Of a DNA stretch of 64,000 nucleotides, positions 44,708 through 52,458 are shown piece by piece. Position 1 is the first letter of the stretch. Every line of letters starts with the position of its first letter. The stretch comes from Hymenobacter norwichensis DSM 15439. Its GTDB lineage: Bacteria; Bacteroidota; Bacteroidia; Cytophagales; Hymenobacteraceae. A program made the translations under genes and the position numbers. The notes under the pieces were generated by a model. That model saw only the letters and a list, made by a program, of their open reading frames with translations, had not been told where the DNA came from and made no database searches. The stretch spans positions 496,001 through 560,000 of the forward strand of contig NZ_ATVL01000007.1 in assembly GCF_000420705.1 (NCBI RefSeq), in the 5' to 3' direction.

Positions 44708-45064
44708 CTAGTCGTGATTCAACGGGCTGCTGACGCAGCTGTCCGGGCAGGATGCCCCTTTATCGTAAACCAAGTGTCGCCCTTCTGTTAAGTCGTCGCT
44801 GGCAGTGGCTCCTACCAGCACGAAGCAATCTTTACCAGTGGCATCGGTGGCATTGTAGATGCGGATACCGTCGGCGCCAGCTTGCTTGAGCAGGGCCGTA
44901 AAGACGTCGGCGCTGAAATAAACAGCTTTCAGTTCACCCTGATGCTTGTCTTGATAGGTTTTGGTCCAGTCACTAGCCTCCTGCATCGAAATTTGAGCGC
45001 CAACGGTGGCTCCGGGTTTTTTCTCCGGGCTGTCGGAGAGGATGTCGGTGACTTCAGGTTCCAT
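44708..45064 (-). CDS. Hypothetical protein with CxxxC tail motif
   Basis: 118 aa, soluble, no signal peptide. Segment ISMQEASDWTKTYQDKHQGELKAVYFSADVFTALLKQAGADGIRIYNATDATGKDCFVLVGATASDDLTEG belongs to a small conserved Bacteroidetes family of unknown role that I recognise by its DGIRIYxA...LVGxxAxxxDxT pattern. The C-terminus carries GASCPDSC, two closely spaced cysteines that might bind metal or form a disulfide. It lies 15 nt upstream of the paralogous membrane protein gene, so it is probably part of the same operon. Confidence 0.75.
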   Translation of the reverse strand: MEPEVTDILSDSPEKKPGATVGAQISMQEASDWTKTYQDKHQGELKAVYFSADVFTALLKQAGADGIRIYNATDATGKDCFVLVGATASDDLTEGRHLVYDKGASCPDSCVSSPLNHD

Positions 45065-45185
45065 GGCAATAGCAATACTAATGTGAAACGCTATATTCGA
45101 CCCCGTTACTTAAATAACGGAATCCAAATATAGAACAAAGTACATCGTGTTGCGTGCCTGTGTCTGCTGGCCGTCCGATAAACCC

Positions 45186-45491
45186 TTAAAACAACAGACC
45201 ACCACCTGTTTCGCGCGGTGTGCGGCTGGCACGCTTCGGAGCGGGTAGGGGAGTAGGGGCCTGGGTTTCTGGCGCGTCATCGGCTAGGTCATCGTCAACG
45301 TCTTGATCCAGGTTTTCAAATACCCGGTCGATGGCGTCTTCGGCAGTGCGCAGCTTCTGCTTGCACAGTCGGATAAGCTGGGCGGAGCGCTGTACGCGGG
45401 CCGTTAGCTCGTCTACATCTACGGTATCAGTTTCTAGAGCCCGAAGAATGGTTTCGAGTTCGGCTATGGCGTCGCGGTAAGTGGTTTCCAT
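45186..45491 (-). CDS. xseB: Exodeoxyribonuclease VII small subunit
   Basis: 101 aa from the ATG at 45491 (METTYRDAIAELETILRALETDTVDVDELTARVQRSAQLIRLCKQKL), a standard XseB helix pair with LE.IL..LE...V.VDEL...V..A..L...C...L. The rest is an acidic, proline-rich tail. Together with XseA it degrades single-stranded DNA. Start choice removes 12 unlikely residues. It lies downstream of xseA, with the 8-bp-period palindrome in the gap. Confidence 0.93.
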   Translation of the reverse strand: METTYRDAIAELETILRALETDTVDVDELTARVQRSAQLIRLCKQKLRTAEDAIDRVFENLDQDVDDDLADDAPETQAPTPLPAPKRASRTPRETGGGLLF

Positions 45492-45494
45492 GCG

Positions 45495-45597
45495 GTGAGA
45501 TTGTGAATTGGTGAACGGGTGAAGCAATAAACCAGAAGAGGTATTTCTGGCAGCGCGAAATAGAATGCGCCCGCTTATTGCTTCACCACTTTATTGC
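45495..45597. repeat. Intergenic palindrome with 8-bp periodic arms (xseA/xseB)
   Basis: GTGA begins at 45495, 45503, 45511 and 45519, exactly 8 bp apart. The opposite half has TTAT, TCAC and TTAT at 45575, 45583 and 45591, also 8 bp apart. GGTGAAGCAATAA (45518-45530) pairs perfectly with TTATTGCTTCACC (45575-45587). The right arm contains the end of xseA, including its stop codon. Confidence 0.85.
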
Positions 45598-46927
45598 TTG
45601 CCATTTCCAGCAGCCGGATTTCGGCGCGGTGCAGCAGGCGCTCGGCGGCTAGTTGCAACTGGTAGCGGCGGTGTAGCAGCTGCTCGCGGCGGCGGCGGTG
45701 CAAGTGCCGAAAGCGCCGAGCCAGCGTGATGCCCAGGCTCACCAGCCGCCGCTGTTGGCCCGTGGCCGCGTGGTGCGCCGCCCGCTGAAGTGCGTAGCGT
45801 TGCTGGCTGAGCTGGGTTTCCTGCTGCCGTAGCCGGGCGCGGGCCAGCGGCGCAGTGGTGCGTACGCGCTGGCGCAGGGCGTTGTGGTGGTCTTCTAGGC
45901 GGGCCTGCGCCGCTTGGTGCGTCTGGTGGCTGAGTTGGTCGAGGTGGCCGGCGGCATCTTGTACCTGCTGCATAGTTAGCTCCCGGACGCGGCCGGCGTA
46001 ACCGTCGAACACCGCATCAAGGCGGGCCAGGCGGTCAGCCAGGAAAGCGGCTACGGCGGTGGGCGTTTTCAAAGCCAGGTGCGCCGTCAGGTCCACCACG
46101 GCTTCGTCCCGGTCGTGCCCGATGCCGGTGAGAACGGGCAGCGGAAACGCCCCAATGGCCGCTGCCAACCCGTAGTCGTCGAAGGCCAGCAGATCGGTTT
46201 TCGAGCCCCCGCCCCGGATGATAACCACAGCATCGAAGTGCTGCCGCTGTCCTCGGATGGCATCCAGCGCCGCCCGGATGCTGCCCGGCGAGTCGTCGCC
46301 CTGCATACTGGCCGGAAACAGCGCCAGCGAAAACGCATACACCGACTCTTCGAGCTGCCGCACGAAATCCTGAAAGCCAGCGGCCGTGGGTGAGGAAATA
46401 ATAGCCAGCCGTTGTGGGGCCAGAGGTAGGGGTAAAGCACGCTGGCGGTCCAGCAAGCCCTTTTCGGTGAGTTTGCGTAGGGTTTCCAGGCGCTGCCGGG
46501 CCAGCTCGCCCACCGTGTAGGTGGGGTCGATGGCTACTACATCTAAGCTCAGGCCATACTGCTCGTGAAACTTCACTTGCACCCGCAGCATGATTTTCAG
46601 GCCTGGCCGCAGTTCCTGGCCGGTGTGCTCCTCGAACACGGGCGCCAGCTGTTGGTAGCGCTGGCTCCAGATGGTAGCTCGCGCTTGGGCTTTCATTTGA
46701 GCGCCGCGGCTGGTTTGGTGCTGGTCGGTGAGGGTGAGGTAGCAGTGCGCGCCGTCGAAGCGGGGCAGGGTGAGGTCGGCAATTTCAGCTACCACCCAGT
46801 ACGAATCAGCAAACCGCTCACTCAGGCTTTGCTTGACGCGTAGCAACAGCTCGGCCAACGGCAGGGCTACGGGCGGCAAGGAAGCAGAAAGACCAGGTTC
46901 GGGGCGACGGTTGTAGAGGGGCGGCAT
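45575..46927 (-). CDS. xseA: Exodeoxyribonuclease VII large subunit
   Basis: 450 aa. An N-terminal OB-fold domain (LPLAELLLRVKQSLSERFADSYWVVAEIADLTLPRFDGAHCYLTL) and the catalytic domain with LAIISSPTAAGFQDFVRQL, VVIIRGGGSKTDLLAFDDYGLAAAIGAFPLPVLTGIGHDRDEAVVDLTAHLALKTPTAVAAFLADRL, followed by a long coiled region rich in Arg and Gln. It degrades ssDNA in repair with XseB. The last codons (NKVVKQ) fall inside a palindromic repeat, so the C-terminal tail may be repeat-derived. xseB follows 83 nt downstream. Confidence 0.94.
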   Translation of the reverse strand: MPPLYNRRPEPGLSASLPPVALPLAELLLRVKQSLSERFADSYWVVAEIADLTLPRFDGAHCYLTLTDQHQTSRGAQMKAQARATIWSQRYQQLAPVFEEHTGQELRPGLKIMLRVQVKFHEQYGLSLDVVAIDPTYTVGELARQRLETLRKLTEKGLLDRQRALPLPLAPQRLAIISSPTAAGFQDFVRQLEESVYAFSLALFPASMQGDDSPGSIRAALDAIRGQRQHFDAVVIIRGGGSKTDLLAFDDYGLAAAIGAFPLPVLTGIGHDRDEAVVDLTAHLALKTPTAVAAFLADRLARLDAVFDGYAGRVRELTMQQVQDAAGHLDQLSHQTHQAAQARLEDHHNALRQRVRTTAPLARARLRQQETQLSQQRYALQRAAHHAATGQQRRLVSLGITLARRFRHLHRRRREQLLHRRYQLQLAAERLLHRAEIRLLEMASNKVVKQ

Positions 46928-46976
46928 GAGGCGTAAAGTTACGACCTGCGTACCGACTCGCGCTAAAAAATCAGGG

Positions 46977-47600
46977 CTAACGTGGCGGCAGCGGCCGTAA
47001 TCGGTAGCCGACCTGCACGCCGAAGCCTGCGATGTAGCCTCGAGGCCAGATGGTGGAATGTAATTTGATCAGCCGCTGTTGGCCGAGCGCTAACCCTGCA
47101 TATGTGTCGAGTGTGATGCGGCGGCCAAGCAGCCACTGCCGCCCTAGATTCAGCTCCAACTGGCTCAGCACCCCCGAGGCGTTGTAGTTCTGCGCGGTAT
47201 ACAAGGTGTGCCGTTCCTGGCTGGCTCGCAAAAAGGTGTGTAGGTTAGCCGCTAGGTACCAACCCCCGAGTGGCCGGGAAGCACGAGGGCGTATATAGCG
47301 GCGTACTTGCAGATCGAGGCTGTAAAACCGGTCTTGCATAGTGTACCAGTCTTCAATAAATGTGTCGTCGTAGTCGTGGAAGATAGTGTTGCTGCGCGAA
47401 GTCTGGCCGTAGTAGCCCACGCCTCCCGATACCGACCATCGACCATCCGAAAACTGCCGCTCGTAGCTTAAGGTCAGGTCGGCGGGAGAAAAAGCGTGCA
47501 GGCCTAGTTTCACTTGCTGATGCACGGGAGGCCGAGCGGCCGTATCTGGAGGGGAAATAAACGGGAAAGAGCCCAGCAAAATCGTATAGAGTGTGAGCAT
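46977..47600 (-). CDS. Outer-membrane beta-barrel-like protein, hypothetical
   Basis: 207 aa with a short hydrophobic start (MLTLYTILLGSFPFISPPD) that probably acts as a signal. The rest alternates aromatic and polar residues in barrel fashion: VKLGLHAFSPADLTLSYERQFSDGRWSVSGGVGYYGQ, RFYSLDLQVRRYIRPRASR, GGWYLAANLHTFLRASQE, LSQLELNLGRQWLLGRRITLDTYAGLALG, and a terminal GYIAGFGVQVGYRLRPLPPR. The closing aromatic-ended strand fits Bam insertion. Similar in layout to DUF3575-like proteins; the function is not known. Confidence 0.72.
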   Translation of the reverse strand: MLTLYTILLGSFPFISPPDTAARPPVHQQVKLGLHAFSPADLTLSYERQFSDGRWSVSGGVGYYGQTSRSNTIFHDYDDTFIEDWYTMQDRFYSLDLQVRRYIRPRASRPLGGWYLAANLHTFLRASQERHTLYTAQNYNASGVLSQLELNLGRQWLLGRRITLDTYAGLALGQQRLIKLHSTIWPRGYIAGFGVQVGYRLRPLPPR

Positions 47601-47747
47601 ACAGGGTAGGATAAGAAGGGTAAGAGAATTACGCTCAACCTAACTAAATCTTAGAGGAGTAGCTACTAAAAAAACGCCAGCAGATAGGCCTGGCAGGAAA
47701 AGGCCCGAAACCTGGCTACCTTGCGCTCCGTTTTCCGATTTTTCGCT

Positions 47748-48509
47748 ATGCCCGTGCCGCCTGCTACGCCTTTTCTATCCCAGCAAACCTTCACCGTACT
47801 TGTGCCCGTGTACGACGAAGAAGAAAGCCTGCCGCAGTTTGTGGTGGAGATGAACAAGTTTCTTGACCAGTCGCCGCTGCCTACTACGGTGCTGTTCGTG
47901 AATGACGGCTCGAAGGATGGTTCCCTGGCCTTGCTGCGCGACATTTGCCGGCAGGATGCCCGCTACGAGTTCATCAGCCTGAGCGAAAACAAGGGCCTAA
48001 GCACGGCCATCAAAGCGGGCTTCGACTACTGCCGCAGCACGCTAGTGGGCTACATTGATTCCGATATCCAGACCTCGCCGCTCGACTTCCTGAAGTTCTT
48101 CGAGTTCTTGCCTGACTACGACATGGTGAACGGGATTCGGGCCAAGCGGCAGGACACATTCGTGAAGAAAATGTCGTCGAAGATTGCCAATACCGTGCGC
48201 CGAACCCTCATCAACGACGGCATTGAGGACACGGGCTGCCCGCTGAAAATCATCAAGATTGAGTACGCCCGCCGGATTCCGCTGTTTCATGGCATGCACC
48301 GCTTTTTGGGGGCGCTGGTGCAGTTGCAAGGCGGGCGCGTGAAGCAAATGCCGGTGCAGCACTTCCCGCGGTTTGCGGGCACGGCCAAGTACAACCTCTG
48401 GAACCGCGCCTGGAAGCCCCTGGTCGATACGTTCGGGTTCCGCTGGATACGGAGCCGCTGGAAAAACTACGAAATCGGGGAGCAGCACCGCGCCGATGCC
48501 CATGCTTAA
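47748..48509 (+). CDS. Glycosyltransferase family 2 (dolichyl/undecaprenyl-phosphate sugar synthase type)
   Basis: 253 aa from the ATG at 47748 (MPVPPATPFLSQQTFTVLVPVYDEEESLPQFV). GT-A fold: LVPVYDEEESLPQF, VLFVNDGSKDGSLALLRDIC, FISLSENKGLSTAIKAGFDYCRS, GYIDSDIQTSPLDFLKFFEFL, and HRFLGALVQLQGGRVKQMPVQHFPRFAGTAKYNLWNRAWKPLVDTFGFRWIRSRW. The pattern is that of enzymes adding a sugar to a polyprenyl phosphate (ArnC/DPM1-like). It lacks C-terminal membrane helices. The stop overlaps the start of the LAB_N gene, so the two are coupled. Confidence 0.93.
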   Translation: MPVPPATPFLSQQTFTVLVPVYDEEESLPQFVVEMNKFLDQSPLPTTVLFVNDGSKDGSLALLRDICRQDARYEFISLSENKGLSTAIKAGFDYCRSTLVGYIDSDIQTSPLDFLKFFEFLPDYDMVNGIRAKRQDTFVKKMSSKIANTVRRTLINDGIEDTGCPLKIIKIEYARRIPLFHGMHRFLGALVQLQGGRVKQMPVQHFPRFAGTAKYNLWNRAWKPLVDTFGFRWIRSRWKNYEIGEQHRADAHA

Positions 48510-49179
48510 AACCGAGCAGGTAGCCCTGGGTATTGGGCTGACGTCGCAGCTGTTGTTCAGCAGCCGAATTGTGCTGCAATGGGTGCAGAGTGAGCGGGCC
48601 AAACGCGTATTGGTGCCCACGCTGTTCTGGCAAATTAGCTTGATTTCGTCGTTTCTGATGATAATCTACGGCATGCTGCGCCACGACCCGGTGATACTAG
48701 GTGCCCAGCTCATTAGCTACGGCATTTACATTCGCAACCTGCAACTGCTGGGCGAATGGCGCAAGCTGCACGGCCTGTTCCGCTTGGGGGCGTACGTATT
48801 TCCGCTGGCTACGCTGGCGTGGTTTGTGGTGGGCAATCAGCATTTTAGCTTGCAAGCCATGCTCAGCCATAGCATTCCGAGCGGTGTGCTGGCGCTAGGA
48901 GCCATCGGGCAGGCTATTTTCCTGATGCGCTTCGTGTATCAGTGGCTGTATTCCGAACGCAAAGGCGAGTCGGTGCTGCCGCTGGGGTTCTGGCTGGTGA
49001 GCTTCGTGGGCTCTATCCTGATTCTGGCCTACGCCCTCCTGCGTCATCCCATCGACGTTGTGCTTATCGTGGGCAACGTGTTCGGAACGGTGGTGTACGC
49101 CCGCAATATTGTGCTGATGCGGCGCGAAGAAAAAACCGAGGAGCAAACTGCCGAAATACAGCCAATCCGGCCCGATTAA
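48502..49179 (+). CDS. Membrane protein with two lipid-A-disaccharide-synthase N-terminal (LAB_N) domains
   Basis: 225 aa from the ATG at 48502 (MLKTEQVALG), or 48496 (MPMLK). Two LAB_N segments: the first ALGIGLTSQLLFSSRIVLQWVQSERAKRVLVPTLFWQISLISSFLMIIYGMLRHDPVIL...YIRNLQLLGEWRK, the second ALGAIGQAIFLMRFVYQWLYSERKGESVLPLGFWLVSFVGSILILAYALLRHPIDVVLIVGNVFGTVVYARNIVL. About six membrane helices. LAB_N proteins usually accompany GT2 and GT39 genes in lipid sugar transfer. The gene overlaps the GT2 by 8 nt. A flippase or carrier-binding role is inferred. Confidence 0.85.
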   Translation: MLKTEQVALGIGLTSQLLFSSRIVLQWVQSERAKRVLVPTLFWQISLISSFLMIIYGMLRHDPVILGAQLISYGIYIRNLQLLGEWRKLHGLFRLGAYVFPLATLAWFVVGNQHFSLQAMLSHSIPSGVLALGAIGQAIFLMRFVYQWLYSERKGESVLPLGFWLVSFVGSILILAYALLRHPIDVVLIVGNVFGTVVYARNIVLMRREEKTEEQTAEIQPIRPD

Positions 49180-49247
49180 GTAGGCCCTGCCCTTGAAATC
49201 AAGCTAGCAAGGCAGAAAATAAGGGGGCGAAGTTTCTAATTACGCTG

Positions 49248-50948
49248 CTACTCCGCCTCAATGGGCGTAACCAGCGTAACAAACCAGCGGCCGTCTTTGC
49301 GGCGACGGTCTAGGTAGAAGCTGTCCACCACTTGCAACCGTACCTGGTTGCGCCAAGCCAGCGGCAGCTTTTTGAAGGTGTATGCCGGCTTGAACCCAGA
49401 CAGCAAGGCTACGGGTCCGGGCGGCTTGATTAGCAGCGAATCGGGGGAGCGGGGCCAGGTGGGCGTAGCACGGCCGGCATCCCAAATTCGCTTAACGTGC
49501 AACTCCTCAATGGTGTACCAGGGCAGGGAAGCCAGCACCGGGTTGTGGCGCAACTCCTGAATGTGACGCAAGCCAGGCTCGGCTTTGCGGTTGGTCCAAA
49601 GCGGGTAAGCAGGGGCTAACACCGATAGTAGCAGCGCCATAGCTATGATAGAGCTAGCCATCAGCACCGGCACTTGGTACTGCCGGTAACCCCAGCGCAC
49701 AATGGCCGCGGCCAGCAGCAGAAACGCCACTAGGGTAATCGTAAAGGGTATCGAGCCCGGTCCGTACGGCGGCAGCTTCATAAAAATCAAGACCACCGGG
49801 AACAGGCAACACGCCACCGCCAGTAGGCCCGCCCAAATACGGACTAGTTTGGCATCCAGGTGCGGCCGGATTTGCTCACGCATCACCGTTTCCAGGTGCC
49901 GCAACAAGCCGCCTATCAGCAAGGCCAGCGGCGGCATCAAGGGCAGCAAATACCGTTCTTTTTTCTCGGGAACTAGGCTCAGCAGCAGAAACGCAATCAG
50001 TAGCCAGGCCAGCGCTGCTTGGTAAGGCACGTAGCGGCCGGCCCGGTTGCGAGCAAAAGGCACCGCCAACACCGCCAGCGCCATCGGCGTCCAGATGCCG
50101 GTGAAAACCGGGAAGTTCCAATAGTCCCAGAACGGTTGCACGTGCCGCTCGGCCCACGATGTAACCTCCACGCGCGCCACAGCCATGGCCGCCGGGGCCA
50201 CTGTATGCTGTACCGACAAGTAAATCGGCCAAGCTGTGCCTACCATCAACCCAACAACTAGGGCCAGCAGCAATTGGAAGCGGCGCGGGCGCATAGGGCC
50301 CCGCTCAGGGTAGAAACGCGTAACGCCGAAACTTGCCAGAAAGGGTAATAGAATAGCGTAGGGCGCCACGGGGCCTTTGCTGAGCATGGAAGCGCCCAGC
50401 AGCAAACCACTCAGCGTAAACCAGCCCCAGCCCGCTCCGGCGGCAAACCAACCGCGGGCCAGTGCCCACAAAGCCCCCACCAACAGACTATTGGCAAAGA
50501 TGTCCCAGTGTCCTTCGCGCCCCACGGTGATAACCAATAGGCTGCTCGCCAATACCAGCGTAGCCAGCCAGGCGGTACGGCCGGGGTCTTCGGTTTCGCC
50601 AGGTACGTTGCGAATGAGGGTGCGGGCTAGGCCCCAGAAGAAAAACACCAGCAGTGTGGTCATGCAGGCTGCGGGCAAGCGTAGGATTCCGGGGTTTTGG
50701 GTAGGGCCCGTTACCAGTTCCACCGCCGCTACGGCCCAAGTGGGCAGTGGCGGTTTGGCCACCCGTAGTGCGCCGTTCATGGTCGGAATCAGCCAGGAGC
50801 CGCCAGCTACCATTTCGCGGGCTGCCGTGAAGTTGCGTGCTTCCATCAAGTTGACCTCAGGGGCTCCCAAATGCACGAAGCAGCTAAAGAAGCAAACCAA
50901 TAGCACCGTAAACGGCCGCAGCCAGGGAGAAGCAGTAAATGAGGGCAT
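49248..50948 (-). CDS. ArnT-like glycosyltransferase, GT39 family
   Basis: 566 aa, about a dozen membrane helices. N-terminal LGAPEVNLMEARNFTAAREMVAGGSWLIPTMNGALRVAKPPLPTWAVAAVELVTG contains the acidic ED/EA-type active-site region and the GxxxxxAKPPLPxW block typical of PMT/ArnT enzymes that move a sugar from a polyprenyl carrier to lipid A or protein. LLGASMLSKGPVAPYAILLPFL and VPEKKERYLLPLMPPLALLIGG follow, then a ~110-aa C-terminal soluble domain. It faces the GT2 and LAB_N genes (convergent), which supports one lipid-linked sugar pathway. Confidence 0.9.
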   Translation of the reverse strand: MPSFTASPWLRPFTVLLVCFFSCFVHLGAPEVNLMEARNFTAAREMVAGGSWLIPTMNGALRVAKPPLPTWAVAAVELVTGPTQNPGILRLPAACMTTLLVFFFWGLARTLIRNVPGETEDPGRTAWLATLVLASSLLVITVGREGHWDIFANSLLVGALWALARGWFAAGAGWGWFTLSGLLLGASMLSKGPVAPYAILLPFLASFGVTRFYPERGPMRPRRFQLLLALVVGLMVGTAWPIYLSVQHTVAPAAMAVARVEVTSWAERHVQPFWDYWNFPVFTGIWTPMALAVLAVPFARNRAGRYVPYQAALAWLLIAFLLLSLVPEKKERYLLPLMPPLALLIGGLLRHLETVMREQIRPHLDAKLVRIWAGLLAVACCLFPVVLIFMKLPPYGPGSIPFTITLVAFLLLAAAIVRWGYRQYQVPVLMASSIIAMALLLSVLAPAYPLWTNRKAEPGLRHIQELRHNPVLASLPWYTIEELHVKRIWDAGRATPTWPRSPDSLLIKPPGPVALLSGFKPAYTFKKLPLAWRNQVRLQVVDSFYLDRRRKDGRWFVTLVTPIEAE

Positions 50949-51041
50949 TACGGGGTGTCGAGTTCTGAAAAATTACCGGAAAGCAACGCCACTAGGGCGC
51001 CAGCTGGCAGGTTTCCCCGCCAACGCGAAGGTGACCGGCTG

Positions 51042-52049
51042 CTACGAGGCCTGAATGGAAACCAGCGGTGTAACGGTGGTTGCCTCTTGCTCTTGTAGCC
51101 ACCGCACAAACTGCCGTAATCCTTCGGGTAAGGCAGTTTGGGGGGCGTAGCCAAGCAGCTGCCGGGCTTTACTAATATCGGCGTAGGTTACTTCCACGTC
51201 GCCAGCTTGCATGGGTTTAAGGTCTAGCACGGGCTCTACGCCCACTGCGTCGCCCACGGCAGCTATCAGGTCACAGAGCTTGACGGGGCTGCTGTTGCCG
51301 AGGTTGATGGTTTGGTAGGTGCCGGGGTGCGTGAGCAGATACGCCACGCCACGCGCAATACCGTCCACAGTATCGGCCACGAACGTGTAGTCGCGGGCGG
51401 TGCTGCCGTCGCCGTACATCGGGATGGATTGGCCGGCCAGCAGCAGGCGCGCAAACTTATGGATGGCCAAATCGGGGCGCTGGCGCGGGCCGTATACGGT
51501 GAAAAACCGCGCATTCAGCACGTTTAGCTGGTAGAGGTGGTGGTAGGTGAAGGTGAACTGCTCGGCGCTCAGCTTGGAAGCTGCGTACGGCGAAATGCAC
51601 GTTGACAGCAGGTTCATATCCTCCCGAAATGGCACTTCGGTGGTATTGCCGTACACCGACGACGACGACGCAAAAAACAGGTTTTTTACGCCTGATAGCC
51701 GCATCCACTCCAGCAACTGCACCGTGGCCAGTACGTTAGCCTCCAGGTAGGCGGCCGGCTCCTTCACCGACGGGCCTACCCCGGCTTTTGCCGCTAAGTG
51801 CACCACCACATCCACCTGTTTGGAGGCCAGCACGGCCGATAGCGCCGATGCGCCAGCTTGTAGGTCCAACTCATGAAACACAAAGTTCGGGTGGTGCAGG
51901 GAGCCCGCCAGATTGGTTTGCTTGAGTTTCCGGTCGTAGAACGGGTCGAAGTTGTCGAGGCCCACTACGTGGTAGCCATCGGCCAACAGTCGTTCGGAGA
52001 GGTGGGAGCCGATAAAGCCGGCACAGCCGGTAACGAGGGCAGTAGGCAT
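51042..52049 (-). CDS. NAD-dependent epimerase/dehydratase (UDP-glucuronate 4-epimerase-like)
   Basis: 335 aa from the ATG at 52049 (MPTALVTGCAGFIGSHLSERLLADGYHVVGLDNFDPFYDRKLKQTNL). Rossmann NAD-binding TGCAGFIGSHL, the LDNFDPFYDRxLK segment characteristic of UDP-glucuronate 4-epimerases, FASSSSVYGNTTEVPFRE, and the catalytic Tyr/Lys in SPYAASKLSAEQF. Substrate is likely a UDP-uronic or UDP-hexose sugar for surface polysaccharide. The longer frame to 52106 is rejected. It is transcribed away from the M13 peptidase, with the ATTAGA array upstream. Confidence 0.92.
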   Translation of the reverse strand: MPTALVTGCAGFIGSHLSERLLADGYHVVGLDNFDPFYDRKLKQTNLAGSLHHPNFVFHELDLQAGASALSAVLASKQVDVVVHLAAKAGVGPSVKEPAAYLEANVLATVQLLEWMRLSGVKNLFFASSSSVYGNTTEVPFREDMNLLSTCISPYAASKLSAEQFTFTYHHLYQLNVLNARFFTVYGPRQRPDLAIHKFARLLLAGQSIPMYGDGSTARDYTFVADTVDGIARGVAYLLTHPGTYQTINLGNSSPVKLCDLIAAVGDAVGVEPVLDLKPMQAGDVEVTYADISKARQLLGYAPQTALPEGLRQFVRWLQEQEATTVTPLVSIQAS

Positions 52050-52119
52050 GCAGAGTAGCCGAAATAAGCAACCAGGAAAACGCTCCGAAAGCCAGTTCGG
52101 GCGCACAAGGTAGCAATAG

Positions 52120-52158
52120 ATTAGAATAGCATTAGAGCACCATTAGAACAGGATTAGA
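52120..52158. repeat. Four ATTAGA words at exact 11-bp spacing
   Basis: ATTAGA begins at 52120, 52131, 52142 and 52153, with variable 5-nt spacers (ATAGC, GCACC, ACAGG). It lies in the divergent region between the epimerase gene start (52049) and the M13 peptidase start (52459). The period is one helical turn, so all copies face the same side of DNA, which suits a protein-binding array. Confidence 0.85.
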
Positions 52159-52393
52159 AGAAGAGTTGTTGCACTAGCCAATTGCTGCGGCCACAGCGTA
52201 GGTAGGAGTGAGGCTACGTTTCGGCTTTACTCAGTGAGGCGAAGTCCAACCAAGGCTGGTATTATGCCTGGAAAATATTACAGAAAAAGTATAGGCTAGC
52301 AGGCTGGTAGCGCAACCTTTATTTTGTTGGCGTTGTCTGTCATGCGCAGACTGAAACCTATGGTGCAAGTGCTGCCTTCTGCTGAAAGCAAGC

Positions 52394-52422
52394 TTTGCGT
52401 AGTATTTCGCCTGTATATTTCG
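52394..52422 (+). promoter_or_regulatory. Possible promoter of the M13 peptidase gene
   Basis: TTTG at 52394-52397 and TATATTTCG at 52414-52422, 16 nt apart, resemble the -33/-7 pair but are slightly short in spacing and one base off at the -7 word. Confidence 0.35.
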
Positions 52423-52458
52423 CCACCGAAACCATTGAACACACCAATTTCAATTTCC

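Noticed and set aside
52120..52158. The ATTAGA array as a CRISPR
   Set aside because: Repeat units are 6 bp with 5-bp spacers, far below CRISPR size, and no cas genes are nearby.
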